In this document: one piece after another, positions 33,252 through 41,964 of the stretch | Numbering within the stretch: the stretch's first letter is position 1 | Layout of the letters: each line of letters starts with the position of its first letter | Origin: Sphaerisporangium rubeum | GTDB lineage: Bacteria; Actinomycetota; Actinomycetes; Streptosporangiales; Streptosporangiaceae | Reading direction: 5' to 3' | Assembly: GCF_014207705.1 (NCBI RefSeq) | Contig: NZ_JACHIU010000001.1 | Span: 1,302,001-1,366,000, forward strand | Length of the DNA: 64,000 nucleotides | The notes under the pieces: model-generated | What the model saw: the letters and a program-made list of their open reading frames with translations, nothing else | Databases searched by the model: none | What the model was told of the DNA's origin: nothing | Program-made: the position numbers and the translations under genes

Positions 33252-33698
33252 CTAGGCCTTGGACCCGGTGGTGCGCGCCGGCTTCCTGGCCGTGGTGGTC
33301 TTCGGACGGGTGGCCGCCGGCGGCTCGGCGGCGGTGGAGGCCTCCTGCAGTTCCAGCGCGGCCTCCCCGGTGACCCGGCTGACGACCTTGCGGCCGCGGC
33401 TCGCGAACTGGTCGTAGAGCAGGCCGGCCTTGCCGGCGAGCTGGTCGGCGTACACCTTGGCGAGGTTGGGCAGGTCCTTGGCCACGGACTCGGCCTTCAC
33501 CTGCACGTTGCCGGCGTAGCGCCGGGCCATGGTCGGCAGTTCGCGCGCGACCTCGCGCACCTCGCCGCGCCGGGACTGCAGACGCTGGATCTGCTCCGGC
33601 AGCTCGCGCAGCTTCTCGACCGCGAAGTCGCCGGCGCCGGCGACGGCGTAGAACGGCTTGGAGTCCGTCAGTTTCTTGACCTCGGCGTTGAGAGCCAT
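33252..33698 (-). CDS. HbhA-like heparin-binding hemagglutinin homolog
   Basis: A 148-residue protein: a long helical, coiled-coil-prone body (residues 1-115) and a Lys/Arg/Pro/Ala-rich tail (RPKTTTARKPARTT), the plan of mycobacterial HbhA, though the tail is much shorter and lacks the KKAAPAK repeats. Gene order XRE-hbhA-DUF2516 is the same as in Mycobacterium. The role of such proteins outside pathogens is not established; binding to lipid bodies or the envelope has been proposed for some. It starts 3 bp after the XRE stop. Confidence 0.8.
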   Translation of the reverse strand: MALNAEVKKLTDSKPFYAVAGAGDFAVEKLRELPEQIQRLQSRRGEVREVARELPTMARRYAGNVQVKAESVAKDLPNLAKVYADQLAGKAGLLYDQFASRGRKVVSRVTGEAALELQEASTAAEPPAATRPKTTTARKPARTTGSKA

Positions 33699-33701
33699 GG
33701 G

Positions 33702-34190
33702 TTAACCTTCCTTGGGTTCGGTTTGAACACGGCCGTTCCGCGCCGCGCGCGAGGAGGCGGCATCCTCCTCGGCGTGGTTCGCGCCGGTCCCGCGAGACTC
33801 CGGCTCCGGCGGGGTGTGAACGAAATCCCCGTCCGGCGCCGGGGCCTCGGCGCGGTTCTCCTTGCGGAACGATTCGTATATGTCGATGAGCACCTGTCGT
33901 TGACGTTCGGACAGGTGCGGGTCGGTACGTACCGCGGCGAGCACGTCGCTGTCGGGCACGCGGTCGTCCATGAGACCCGCCTGCACGTACAGCGCCTGGG
34001 ACGAGATGCGCAGTCCCTTGGCGATCTGGTTGAGGATCTCCGCGCTCGGCTTGCGCAGGCCGCGCTCGATCTGGCTCAGGTAGGGGTTGGACACCCCTGC
34101 CTGGCTGGCGAGCTGGCGCAGCGAGATCTTCGCCTGCTTCCGCTGGTCGCGGATGTACTCGCCGATCGAGCCGACCTTCGGTAGTTCCAT
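33702..34190 (-). CDS. XRE-family regulator (upstream of the hbhA-like gene)
   Basis: A 162-residue protein with an N-terminal Cro/CI helix-turn-helix (SLRQLASQAGVSNPYLSQIERG, residues about 23-44) and a charged, probably flexible tail. It matches the regulator upstream of hbhA in mycobacteria in place and start (ELPKVGSIGEYIR). Start at ATG 34190; the open frame upstream is unlikely to be translated. Confidence 0.9.
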   Translation of the reverse strand: MELPKVGSIGEYIRDQRKQAKISLRQLASQAGVSNPYLSQIERGLRKPSAEILNQIAKGLRISSQALYVQAGLMDDRVPDSDVLAAVRTDPHLSERQRQVLIDIYESFRKENRAEAPAPDGDFVHTPPEPESRGTGANHAEEDAASSRAARNGRVQTEPKEG

Positions 34191-34260
34191 GGCTCCAGTC
34201 TGCCGCATGATGCTTGCAATTGCAAACGCTGCGGCTAACACCAGCAAGCGCCGGTGACGG

Positions 34261-35187
34261 TCACCCCGGATAGACCCACAGGAACGGCGCCGACACCGAC
34301 AGAAGCACAGAGAACGTCACCAGCCCGTACCGGAAGCGCCTCGGCAGCGCCGCACCGGGCTTGACCAGGCGATTGACCCGCGCCATGACCTGCTCGCCTC
34401 CCGCGCCGAGCGCGCCGCTAGGCGCCGGCAAGGTGCCGGCGGTGCCGAACCGCAGCAGCGCCGTGGCGAGTCGCCGCGCCGAGCAGTAACGGCGCGCGCG
34501 GTCGTCGGCGGCCATCTCGACCAGCAGGGCCACCGAGGAGTGCGCGTCACGCACCACGCCGAGCCACGGCAGCGCGCGGGTGAGCGCGGTGAACGGCAGC
34601 AGCACCAGGTCGTGCCGCTCGCGCGCGTGCGCGGCCTCGTGCGCGAGCACCGCCGACAGCTCGTCCTGGCTGAGCAGCGACAACGTGCCGGCGCTCACCA
34701 CGACCTCGGACCGCAGGCCCGGCAGGCAGTACGCGGTGGCGCCGGGGTGGTCGAGGACCCGCACCCCCGGCACCCCGGGGTCCTCACGGGAGATCAGCGA
34801 CAGCAGCACCCGGTGGCGCCGCCGCGCGAGCAGCGTCTGCGCACCGGCCGCGAGCAGCACCGACACCAGCACGCCGAGCAGCGTCAGCCCCGCGATCAGC
34901 GCGGCCACGCGGGGAAGGTCGTGCGGCAGCACCGCCCCCTGCGCCGTGCCGGACGAGAGCGCCGAGTCGGCGTAGGCGTGCAGGCCGAACACCACGCCGC
35001 CGCCGTAGGGGGCCAGAGCGTACGCCAGCAGCGCGCCGACGCTCGCGAGGCCCCAGGTCACGCCGAGCGACTGCCACAGCAGGATCGCCGCACGCGGGGT
35101 GCGCCAGGGCCAGCGCGCGAACGTCAGCCGCCACGCGCCAACCGCGCACGCCATGGCGAGCGCGGTCAGGACGGCGGCGGCGATCAC
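34261..35187 (-). CDS. M56-family (BlaR1-like) membrane metallopeptidase
   Basis: A 308-residue membrane protease: helices near 1-20, 35-60 and 95-118, then the zinc domain with HEAAH (183-187) and a further helix at the C-terminus. It lacks the penicillin-binding sensor domain of BlaR1. With the overlapping BlaI-type repressor gene it forms the pair in which the protease cleaves the repressor after a membrane or cell-wall signal. The stop of blaI overlaps this start by 4 bp. Confidence 0.92.
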   Translation of the reverse strand: MIAAAVLTALAMACAVGAWRLTFARWPWRTPRAAILLWQSLGVTWGLASVGALLAYALAPYGGGVVFGLHAYADSALSSGTAQGAVLPHDLPRVAALIAGLTLLGVLVSVLLAAGAQTLLARRRHRVLLSLISREDPGVPGVRVLDHPGATAYCLPGLRSEVVVSAGTLSLLSQDELSAVLAHEAAHARERHDLVLLPFTALTRALPWLGVVRDAHSSVALLVEMAADDRARRYCSARRLATALLRFGTAGTLPAPSGALGAGGEQVMARVNRLVKPGAALPRRFRYGLVTFSVLLSVSAPFLWVYPG

Positions 35188-35540
35188 TCTTCTTCCAGCT
35201 CCGTGAGTGCTTTGCGCAGGATCTCGGCCTCGGAGCCGGAGACCGTCTGCGCGAAACGGGTGAGCGCCGCGGAGCGGTCTCCGGTCATGTCCAAGGCTTC
35301 CAGCATAAGCTCGGCGACGTACGCGTCGCGGCCGGCCACCGGTTCGTACCGCCAGGCGCGGCCGTCGCGGGTGCGGCGAAGGAATCCTTTACGCGTGAGC
35401 CGGTCCAGGACGGTCATGACCGTGGTCGGCGCGAGGTCGCGGTCGGCGATGAGGCGGCCGACCTCTCGTGCGGTCAGAGGGGCTTTCTGGGCCCACAAGA
35501 TGTCCATGACGCTGCGTTCAAGCTCACCGAGACCCTTCAC
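35184..35540 (-). CDS. BlaI/MecI/CopY-family repressor
   Basis: A 118-residue winged-helix repressor (LGELERSVMDILW, PLTAREVGRLI, TTVMTVLDRLTRKGFL) with a helical dimerisation tail. In the family the M56 protease encoded next door inactivates it. Its GTG start lies 7 nt after TAGGCT, and a dyad sits between that hexamer and the -35 region, so it probably represses itself. Confidence 0.93.
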   Translation of the reverse strand: MKGLGELERSVMDILWAQKAPLTAREVGRLIADRDLAPTTVMTVLDRLTRKGFLRRTRDGRAWRYEPVAGRDAYVAELMLEALDMTGDRSAALTRFAQTVSGSEAEILRKALTELEEE

Positions 35541-35547
35541 GCCGACA

Positions 35548-35575
35548 AGCCTACCTTGGGTAGTACTACGTCGTG
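35548..35575 (-). promoter_or_regulatory. blaI promoter with a GTAGTACTAC operator
   Basis: Minus strand: -10 TAGGCT at 35548-35553. The perfect 10-bp palindrome GTAGTACTAC (35560-35569), flanked by CTAC and GTAG half-sites, lies in the spacer. The sequence style fits BlaI-type operators. It overlaps the last codons of the upstream methyltransferase gene. Confidence 0.6.
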
Positions 35576-36381
35576 TAGAGGACCGGCGCCACCGCGGTCC
35601 AGGGCACGGTGACCTCCCCCAGCCGCCACCTGCGCTGGCCTCCGAGCGGTGGTGTGGCCGCCACCGGCCAGGCGCCGGCGAGCCGTTCCACCGCCGCCGT
35701 CCACCGGGCCCGCATGCCGTAGGCGCCGTACGGCGCCGCCACCTGCCAGCAGTGCTCGAAGTCCCGCAGGAAGGCGTGCACCGGTTCCCCCGGCACGTTC
35801 CGGTGGATCAGGGTTTTCGGCAGCCGTTCCGCCAGATCGGCCGGGCTGCCGAACCCCGCGAGGCGTGCCGCCAGCGTCACCGTGCGCGGCCCCGCGGCGT
35901 CCAGCGCCACCCACGACGCGCGGTGGCCGACCTCGGAGCACGTGCCCTCCACGATCACACCGTGCGGCGCCAGCCGGGAACGCAGCAGGTCCCACGCCGC
36001 GAAGGCCCGCGCCTCGTCGTACTGCCGTAGCACGTTGAAGGCCCGCACGATCAGCGGCGGCCGGTCCACCGGCAGCTCGAACCCGCCGTACGCGAACGAC
36101 AACCCCGGCCGCTGGTACGGCCGCGCCGCCGCCACCCGCACCGGGTCGATCTCGACCCCCACGACCTCGACGTCCGGCCGGACGCGCCGCAGCCGCCAGA
36201 ACAGCTCGGTCGTGGTGACGTGGGACGCGCCGTACCCGAGGTCGACGACCAGAGGACGCTCGGCCGACACCAGCAGCGAGCCGTACACGGCGGTGAGGAA
36301 GCGGTCGGCGCGCCGCAGCCGGTTGTGTCCCGTGGTGCCTCGGGTGATCTCGCCGGACGGCCGGCCGGTCCGTGCGCGCAC
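35566..36381 (-). CDS. Class I SAM-dependent methyltransferase
   Basis: A 271-residue protein with SAM-binding motif I (LVVDLGYGAS, near 44-53) and an acidic residue ending strand 2 (VVGVEIDP). The substrate is unknown. The gene keeps this place between blaI and an SDR/mshA region in related actinobacteria. It starts with GTG 10 bp after the SDR stop, so they are probably one transcript. The last codons carry the blaI operator. Confidence 0.85.
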   Translation of the reverse strand: MRARTGRPSGEITRGTTGHNRLRRADRFLTAVYGSLLVSAERPLVVDLGYGASHVTTTELFWRLRRVRPDVEVVGVEIDPVRVAAARPYQRPGLSFAYGGFELPVDRPPLIVRAFNVLRQYDEARAFAAWDLLRSRLAPHGVIVEGTCSEVGHRASWVALDAAGPRTVTLAARLAGFGSPADLAERLPKTLIHRNVPGEPVHAFLRDFEHCWQVAAPYGAYGMRARWTAAVERLAGAWPVAATPPLGGQRRWRLGEVTVPWTAVAPVLYTT

Positions 36382-36391
36382 GCGGTGACCC

Positions 36392-37132
36392 TCAGGTGAC
36401 CCGGTGGACCTTGTGCTGCGCGGCCTGCGCGCGCGGCCTGATCACCAGCCGGTCGATGTTGACGTTCCACGGCCGGGTGACGCACCAGGCGATGGCGTCG
36501 GCCACGTCGTCGGCGCTCAGCGGCCCCGGCACCCCTTCGTACACCCGCTCGGCGCTCTCGGCGTCCCCCCGGAACCGGGTGAGTGAGAACTCCTCGGTGT
36601 GCACCATGCCAGGAGCGATCTCGACGACACGCACGGGCTCTCCGCACAGTTCCAGCCGCAACGTCTCGGCCATGGAGGTCTGCGCGTGCTTGGCCGCGAC
36701 GTACCCGCCGCCTCCCTCGTAGGCGACCAGTCCGGCGACCGACGTGAGCAGCACCAGCACGCCGTCCCCCGACGCGATCAGCCTGGGGAGCAGCGCCTTG
36801 GTCATGCGCAGCGACCCCAGCACGTTGACCTCGTACATGCGCCGCCAGTCGTCCACCTGGCCCTCGGCGACCGGTTCGAGCCCGATGGCGCCGCCGGCGT
36901 TGTTGACCAGCACGTCGCAGCGGTCCAGCGTGGCGGCGAAGGCGGCGACCGACTCGTCGGAGGTGACGTCGAGCGTGGCGGGACGGATCGACGGCACCTC
37001 GGCGGCCAGCTTGTCCAGCCGGTCCCCGCGCCGCGCCGCCGCGACCACGTCGAAGCCCTCGGCGGCGAGCCGCCGCGCGGTCGCCTCCCCGATGCCGCTG
37101 CTCGCGCCGGTCACCACCGCTGTCCTCGTCAT
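36392..37132 (-). CDS. SDR-family oxidoreductase
   Basis: A 246-residue short-chain dehydrogenase: cofactor loop TGASSGIG (8-15), NNAG (near 77), catalytic Ser in LTSVAG and the Tyr-x3-Lys pair in GYVAAKHA. An Arg after strand 2 (AARR) suggests NADP. It is closest in style to serine 3-dehydrogenase/YdfG-like enzymes; the substrate cannot be told. Confidence 0.92.
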   Translation of the reverse strand: MTRTAVVTGASSGIGEATARRLAAEGFDVVAAARRGDRLDKLAAEVPSIRPATLDVTSDESVAAFAATLDRCDVLVNNAGGAIGLEPVAEGQVDDWRRMYEVNVLGSLRMTKALLPRLIASGDGVLVLLTSVAGLVAYEGGGGYVAAKHAQTSMAETLRLELCGEPVRVVEIAPGMVHTEEFSLTRFRGDAESAERVYEGVPGPLSADDVADAIAWCVTRPWNVNIDRLVIRPRAQAAQHKVHRVT

Positions 37133-37263
37133 CGCCTGTCCTCACCGTTCACGGTCGTGTCCGGGGAGCCCGCCGCGTCCCCGCAGGCAATCCTGCCAGC
37201 GTCGCGGCGGTGGCGTCGCGCGAGGTCGGTACGCCGGAATTCGGGGAATCTACCGGACTATCC

Positions 37264-37279
37264 ACCGGTTATAACCGGT
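37264..37279. promoter_or_regulatory. Perfect 16-bp palindrome upstream of mshA
   Basis: ACCGGTTATAACCGGT, 16 nt before the GTG of mshA and between it and the divergent SDR gene. Its centre TTATAA could overlap a -10 element, so a regulator bound here would block mshA. Confidence 0.6.
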
Positions 37280-37295
37280 TTGGAGGTGGTGTCAG

Positions 37296-38582
37296 GTGGC
37301 GGGAACGCCGCTCGTGCCCAGCGTGAGACGGGTCGCGACGATCAGTATGCATACTTCACCGCTGGACCAGCCGGGCACCGGCGACGCGGGGGGGATGAAC
37401 GTCTACATCGTCGAGGTGGCCAAACGCCTCGCGGGCCGCGGCGTGGAGGTCGAGATCTTCACCAGGCAGACCTGCAGGGATCTGCCGCCGACCGTCGAGC
37501 TCGTGCCGGGGGTGACGGTGCGCCATGTGACCGCCGGACCGTACGAGGAACTCGACAAAGGTGACCTTCCCAGCCAGCTGTGCGGCTTCCTGTCCGGTGT
37601 GCTGCGCACCGAGGCGGCGTACGACCCGGGCCGCTACGACGTGATCCACTCGCACTACTGGCTGTCCGGCCAGGTCGGCTGGCTCGCTAAGGAGCGGTGG
37701 GGTGTGCCGCTCGTCCACACCATGCACACCATGGCCAAGGTCAAGAACCTCCTGCTCGCGCGCGGCGACAAACCCGAGCCGGTGGTGCGGGTGCTCGGCG
37801 AGGAACAGGTGGTGGAGGTCGCCGACCGCCTGGTCGCCAACACCGCCACCGAGGCCGGCGAGCTGATCGACCTGTACGGCGCTCCTGCCTCGCGGGTCGA
37901 GGTGGTCAATCCCGGCGTCAGTCTCCAGGTGTTCAAACCCGGGTCCAAGCCCGAGGCCCGCGCGCGGCTCGGCCTGCCGCACGACGCGTACGTCATGCTG
38001 TTCGTCGGCCGCATCCAGCCGCTCAAGGGCCCGGACGTGCTGCTCAAGGCCGCCGCGCGCATGGTCGCCGAGGACCCCGCGCTGCGGTCGCGGCTGCTGG
38101 TGGCGTTCGTCGGCGGACTCAGCGGCAACGGCCTCGCCAGGCCGTCCCACCTGACCGACCTCGCCGCGGCGCTCGGCATCGGCGACATCGTCAGGGCCGC
38201 GCCGCCGGCGCCGCAGCACGAGCTCGCCGACTGGTACCGCGCGGCCGACGTGACCGCCGTGCCGTCGTACAACGAGTCGTTCGGCCTGGTCGCGCTGGAG
38301 TCGCAGGCCTGCGGCACACCGGTCGCCGCGGCGTCCGTCGGCGGCCTGCGCACGGCCGTACGGGACGGCGTCTCCGGCACGCTCATCGAGGGGCACGACC
38401 CGCGGGTGTGGGCCGGGGCTCTGCGGACGCTGGCCGACCGGCCCGCGTGGCGCGGGGTGCTCGGCAGGGGGGCCAGGGACCACGCCGCGGCGTTCGGCTG
38501 GTCGGCCACCGCGGGCCGCCTGCTTGAGGTGTACGAGTCCACCATCCGGCTGGCGCGCGCGCGGGTGGCGGCCGGTCTCTGA
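37296..38582 (+). CDS. mshA: D-inositol-3-phosphate glycosyltransferase
   Basis: A 428-residue GT-B glycosyltransferase (family GT4) that joins N-acetylglucosamine from UDP-GlcNAc to 1L-myo-inositol 1-phosphate, the first step of mycothiol synthesis. Fingerprints: [10 protein letters not shown]-type start ([12 protein letters not shown]), [10 protein letters not shown] near 30, [12 protein letters not shown] in the C-terminal domain and the E-x7-E site (ESFGLVALE). GTG start with a GGAGGTG site. mshD is 32 kb upstream in this window. Confidence 0.96.
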   Translation: MAGTPLVPSVRRVATISMHTSPLDQPGTGDAGGMNVYIVEVAKRLAGRGVEVEIFTRQTCRDLPPTVELVPGVTVRHVTAGPYEELDKGDLPSQLCGFLSGVLRTEAAYDPGRYDVIHSHYWLSGQVGWLAKERWGVPLVHTMHTMAKVKNLLLARGDKPEPVVRVLGEEQVVEVADRLVANTATEAGELIDLYGAPASRVEVVNPGVSLQVFKPGSKPEARARLGLPHDAYVMLFVGRIQPLKGPDVLLKAAARMVAEDPALRSRLLVAFVGGLSGNGLARPSHLTDLAAALGIGDIVRAAPPAPQHELADWYRAADVTAVPSYNESFGLVALESQACGTPVAAASVGGLRTAVRDGVSGTLIEGHDPRVWAGALRTLADRPAWRGVLGRGARDHAAAFGWSATAGRLLEVYESTIRLARARVAAGL

Positions 38583-38650
38583 CCGGCCCCGTGTGGAGTC
38601 CCCGGGCCGTACTCCTGATACACCTGGTCGTCCGGGGTAGTCACGCGGGA

Positions 38651-39172
38651 GTGAAGGACATGGATCACGAAGCCGTCGTCGAAGCCGCGCTCAAGTCCGC
38701 CGAGGTCACCTACGAGCATCCACGTCCCGGCGCGTTCCTGGTGCGCCTGCCGGGACAGCACAAGCTGGCCACCATGACCTGGCTCACCGTCACCGACCAG
38801 GCGCTGCTCGTCGAGGCGTTCTTCTGCCGCAGGCCCGACGAGAACCACACCGAGTTCTACCGATGGCTGCTCAACAAGAACGGTTCCATGTACGGCGTTC
38901 ACTTCGCGCTGGATTCCATGGGGGACGTGCATCTGGTGGGCCGCCTGCCGCTGTCGGCGGTGTCCGCGGAGGAGATCGACCGGCTGCTCGGCTGCGTCCT
39001 CACCTACGCCGACGAGTGGTTCGACCGGGCCTTGGAGCTGGGGTTCGCCTCCTCCATCCGCCGCGAATGGGATTGGCGGGTGAAACGCGGCGAATCCCTC
39101 GCCAACCTGCGGGCCTTCGCCGGCATCGTCGAGCGGGACCGGCGCGAGAACGGGCCCCCGGCCACACCCTAA
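38651..39172 (+). CDS. YbjN-domain protein
   Basis: A 173-residue YbjN/type III chaperone-like protein ([45 protein letters not shown]). In actinobacteria it lies between mshA and gpm, as here. No reaction is known. The start may be GTG 38651 or ATG 38660; the long upstream frame from 38591 is unlikely. Confidence 0.88.
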   Translation: MKDMDHEAVVEAALKSAEVTYEHPRPGAFLVRLPGQHKLATMTWLTVTDQALLVEAFFCRRPDENHTEFYRWLLNKNGSMYGVHFALDSMGDVHLVGRLPLSAVSAEEIDRLLGCVLTYADEWFDRALELGFASSIRREWDWRVKRGESLANLRAFAGIVERDRRENGPPATP

Positions 39173-39175
39173 GCT
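39170..39175 (+). promoter_or_regulatory. -10 hexamer of gpmA (leaderless)
   Basis: TAAGCT, sharing its TAA with the stop of the YbjN gene, ends 7 nt before the ATG at 39183. Confidence 0.5.
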
Positions 39176-39182
39176 TGGGCCC

Positions 39183-39926
39183 ATGGCGACTTTGGTGCTA
39201 TTGCGGCATGGCGAGAGCGAATGGAACGCGAAAGGCCTTTTCACCGGCTGGGTCGACGTCTCGCTCTCGACGACGGGTGAAGAGGAGGCCCGCCGCGGCG
39301 GCCGTCTGCTGCTCGACACGGGGGTGCGTCCCGACGTCGTGCACACCTCGGTGCTCACCCGTGCGATCCAGACGGCGAACATCGCGCTCGGCGCCGCCGA
39401 CCTGCTGTGGCTGCCGGTCACGCGGTCCTGGCGGCTCAACGAGCGCCACTACGGCGCTCTGCAGGGCAAGGACAAGGCGCAGACCCGCGAGGAGTTCGGC
39501 GACGAGCAGTTCATGCTGTGGCGCCGCTCCTACGACGTGCCGCCGCCGCCCCTGCCGGACGACGACGAGTACTCCCAGGCCGGCGACCTCCGCTACGCGG
39601 GGCTGCCGCCTGAGCTGCTGCCGCGCACCGAGTGCCTGAAGGACGTCGTCGGCCGCATGCTGCCGTACTGGTACGACAGCATCGTCCCCGACCTCGCCGC
39701 CGGCCGCACCGTGCTGGTGGTCGCGCACGGCAACTCGCTGCGCGCGCTGGTCAAACACCTCGACGGCATCTCCGACGAGGCGATCGCCAAGCTCAACATC
39801 CCCACCGGCATCCCGCTGCGGTACGAGCTCGACGCCGGCTTCAAGCCCGTCGTGGCCGGCGGCGAGTACCTCGACCCCGAGGCCGCCAAGGCCGCGGCCG
39901 AGGCCGTGGCCAACCAGGGCCGCTGA
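39183..39926 (+). CDS. gpmA: 2,3-bisphosphoglycerate-dependent phosphoglycerate mutase
   Basis: A 247-residue glycolytic enzyme interconverting 3- and 2-phosphoglycerate. The phosphohistidine motif [10 protein letters not shown] (His9) is present with [10 protein letters not shown], and the second His lies in [11 protein letters not shown]. Full length for the dPGM family. Own leaderless promoter; followed by a strong terminator. Confidence 0.97.
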   Translation: MATLVLLRHGESEWNAKGLFTGWVDVSLSTTGEEEARRGGRLLLDTGVRPDVVHTSVLTRAIQTANIALGAADLLWLPVTRSWRLNERHYGALQGKDKAQTREEFGDEQFMLWRRSYDVPPPPLPDDDEYSQAGDLRYAGLPPELLPRTECLKDVVGRMLPYWYDSIVPDLAAGRTVLVVAHGNSLRALVKHLDGISDEAIAKLNIPTGIPLRYELDAGFKPVVAGGEYLDPEAAKAAAEAVANQGR

Positions 39927-39943
39927 CCGAAACGAAATGACAA

Positions 39944-39970
39944 GGGGGCGCGGCCGGTGGCCGCGCCCCC
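39944..39970. terminator. Bidirectional terminator between gpmA and phoU
   Basis: A perfect 12-bp stem GGGGGCGCGGCC/GGCCGCGCCCCC with a 3-nt loop, shared by the convergent genes. Confidence 0.8.
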
Positions 39971-40016
39971 ATCTATGTGAACGTCCCTCGCCAGGAGAGG
40001 GCCGGTGGACGTCCCC

Positions 40017-40673
40017 TCACTCCGACGGGTCGGGGTCCCTGCTGCCGGTGACCAGGTACACCACGTCACGCGCCACCCGGACCGCGTGGTCGGCGTACCG
40101 CTCGTAGTACCGGCCGGTCAGCGTGATGTCGATCGCCGGCTCGATGCCGTGCGACCAGTTCTTGGACAGCAGCACACGGAACAACCGCCGGTGCAGGCGG
40201 TCCATCTCGTCGTCGTCGGTCTCCAGCTCCTTGGCCAGCTCGATGTCCTGGCCGACGATGCAGGCGCCGGTCTTGGTCACCAGCCGCTCGGCGATCTGCC
40301 CCATCTCGAGGATGGTGTCGCGCACCTCGGCGGGGATCGCCGACTCGGGGTGGCGCATCCGGGCGATCTTCGCCACGTGCTCGGCGAGGTCACCCATCCG
40401 CTCCAGGTCGCTGCCCATCCGCAGCGCCGTGATGGCCGTACGCAGGTCGACCGCCACCGGCTGCTGCGTGGCCATGAGCTCGTAGATCGAGGACTCCAGG
40501 CCGGCGTGGATCCTGTCCACCTCGGCGTCCTGGGAGATGACGCTCTCCGCGAGCTGCAGGTCGGCGTCGATCAGCGCCGTGGTGGCCCTCGACATGGCGG
40601 AACGGACCAGGCGGGTCATCTCCACCAGGCGGTCGGTGAGAGCGTTGAGTTCGTCGTGGAAAGCGTCGCGCAT
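40017..40673 (-). CDS. phoU: Phosphate signalling protein PhoU
   Basis: A 218-residue protein made of two three-helix PhoU domains, each with the metal-binding pattern (ERMGDLAEHVAKIA near 118-131; YYERYADHAVRVA near the C-terminus). It couples phosphate transport to the PhoR kinase and lowers its activity when phosphate is plentiful. It is divergent from phoR-phoP and separated from them by 115 bp. The ATG follows a TAGCGT hexamer by 7 nt, which also rules out the longer open frame. Confidence 0.95.
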   Translation of the reverse strand: MRDAFHDELNALTDRLVEMTRLVRSAMSRATTALIDADLQLAESVISQDAEVDRIHAGLESSIYELMATQQPVAVDLRTAITALRMGSDLERMGDLAEHVAKIARMRHPESAIPAEVRDTILEMGQIAERLVTKTGACIVGQDIELAKELETDDDEMDRLHRRLFRVLLSKNWSHGIEPAIDITLTGRYYERYADHAVRVARDVVYLVTGSRDPDPSE

Positions 40674-40680
40674 GGCGCTC

Positions 40681-40686
40681 ACGCTA
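40681..40686 (-). promoter_or_regulatory. -10 hexamer of phoU (leaderless)
   Basis: Minus-strand TAGCGT ends 7 nt before the ATG at 40673. Confidence 0.45.
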
Positions 40687-40711
40687 CGCGCGCGATCGTG
40701 AACGAACTTCG

Positions 40712-40734
40712 TCCAGCAGATGAACTCTGCTGGA
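40712..40734. promoter_or_regulatory. Inverted repeat in the phoU/phoR intergenic region
   Basis: TCCAGCAGA and TCTGCTGGA, a perfect 9-bp dyad with a 5-nt centre, roughly midway between the two divergent starts. It overlaps both -35 zones and is a candidate operator. It is not a direct-repeat PHO box. Confidence 0.5.
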
Positions 40735-40775
40735 AAGGGACGTCTCGGGGTACCGGTCCAGCAGGTCAGGCCGCC

Positions 40776-40781
40776 TACCAT
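40776..40781 (+). promoter_or_regulatory. -10 hexamer of phoR (leaderless)
   Basis: TACCAT ends 7 nt before the GTG at 40789, and this sets the start. Confidence 0.45.
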
Positions 40782-40788
40782 CGAAAGC

Positions 40789-41964
40789 GTGAGTGAGATC
40801 GTGACGAGCCTGGCGGCGCTGGCGGGGTTCGTCGTCGGGGCGATCGCGATGATGGCGGTTCGCTCGCGCGACAAACATCCCGCCATGACCGGCGAAGCCG
40901 CAGAGAACGCACTTCCCCAAGGTGTGGCGTCCGTGCTCGCCGTGCTGCCGTCGTCGGCGGTCGTGCTCGGCCGCGACGACCGCGTGCTGCGCGCGAGCTC
41001 CGCGGCCCGAGCGTTCGGCCTGGTCAAAGGCGACCAGCTCACCGCCGCCGAGCTGATGGCCCTCGCACGTCAGGTGCGGCGCAGCGGCGAGATCCGCGAA
41101 AGCGAGATCGAGGTCGCCGGCAACAGGTTCGGCGTCGAGCCCACGACGTTCGCCGTACGGGTGGCGCCGCTCGGCTCGCACGGCCAGGTGCTGGTGCTCG
41201 CCGAGGACCAGACCGAGCGCCGCCGCGTCGAGGCCGTGCGCCGCGACTTCGTCGCCAACGTCAGCCACGAGCTCAAGACCCCCGTCGGCGCGCTCAGCCT
41301 GCTCGCCGAGACCGTGCAGGACGCCGCCGACGACCCCGTCGCGGTGACCCGCTTCGCCGGCCGCATGCAGCACGAGGCGGCACGGCTGACGTACCTCGTG
41401 CAGGACCTGATCACCCTGTCCCGCATCCAGGGCGGCGAACCCATCCCCACCCCGAGCCGCGTGCCGGTGGACGAAGTGGTGCACGAGGCCATCGACCGCT
41501 GCGGCACCCGCGCGAGCGCCAAGGAGATCGCGCTGGTGGCCGGCGGCACCGAGGGCCTGAGCGTGTGGGGGGACGACGAACTGCTCGTCACCGCGCTGCG
41601 CAACCTCATCGACAACGCCGTCGCCTACAGCCCCGAGAACACCAGGGTCGTGGTGTGCGCGCGGGCCAAGGGTGACAACACCGTCGAGGTCAGCGTCAGC
41701 GACCAGGGCATCGGCATCCCGGAGAGTTCCCTGGAGCGCATCTTCGAACGTTTCTTCCGCGTGGACCCCGCGAGGTCCCGCGCGACAGGCGGCACCGGTC
41801 TCGGTCTCGCCATCGTCAAGCACGTCGCCGTGGCGCACAACGGCGAGGTGACGGTCTGGAGCAAGGAAGGCTCGGGCTCCACCTTCACCCTTCGTCTACC
41901 GGCCTTCGGCGGCGCGGCGGTGGCCGCGTCGAGCACAACTCATCCCCTGGAGGCCGCTCAGTGA
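40789..41964 (+). CDS. phoR: Phosphate-sensing histidine kinase (PhoR/SenX3 type)
   Basis: A 391-residue sensor kinase: one membrane helix (about 7-24), a PAS-like region (about 45-140), HisKA with His160 (NVSHELKTPVG) and HATPase_c with N box (LRNLIDNAVAYS), DQGIGIP and GGTGLGLAIV. It is membrane-bound with almost nothing outside the cell, as for PhoR proteins that read phosphate through Pst/PhoU. GTG start; the stop overlaps phoP (GTGA). Confidence 0.95.
   Translation: MSEIVTSLAALAGFVVGAIAMMAVRSRDKHPAMTGEAAENALPQGVASVLAVLPSSAVVLGRDDRVLRASSAARAFGLVKGDQLTAAELMALARQVRRSGEIRESEIEVAGNRFGVEPTTFAVRVAPLGSHGQVLVLAEDQTERRRVEAVRRDFVANVSHELKTPVGALSLLAETVQDAADDPVAVTRFAGRMQHEAARLTYLVQDLITLSRIQGGEPIPTPSRVPVDEVVHEAIDRCGTRASAKEIALVAGGTEGLSVWGDDELLVTALRNLIDNAVAYSPENTRVVVCARAKGDNTVEVSVSDQGIGIPESSLERIFERFFRVDPARSRATGGTGLGLAIVKHVAVAHNGEVTVWSKEGSGSTFTLRLPAFGGAAVAASSTTHPLEAAQ

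Noticed and set aside
37655-39439. 594-codon minus-strand frame across mshA and the YbjN gene
   Set aside because: It is a shadow of mshA; no domain and implausible Ser/Arg/Pro-rich composition.
40674-40788. PHO box in the phoU/phoR region
   Set aside because: GTTCA-like pieces on the minus strand are 18 bp apart, not 11 or 22, so the direct-repeat pattern is not met.
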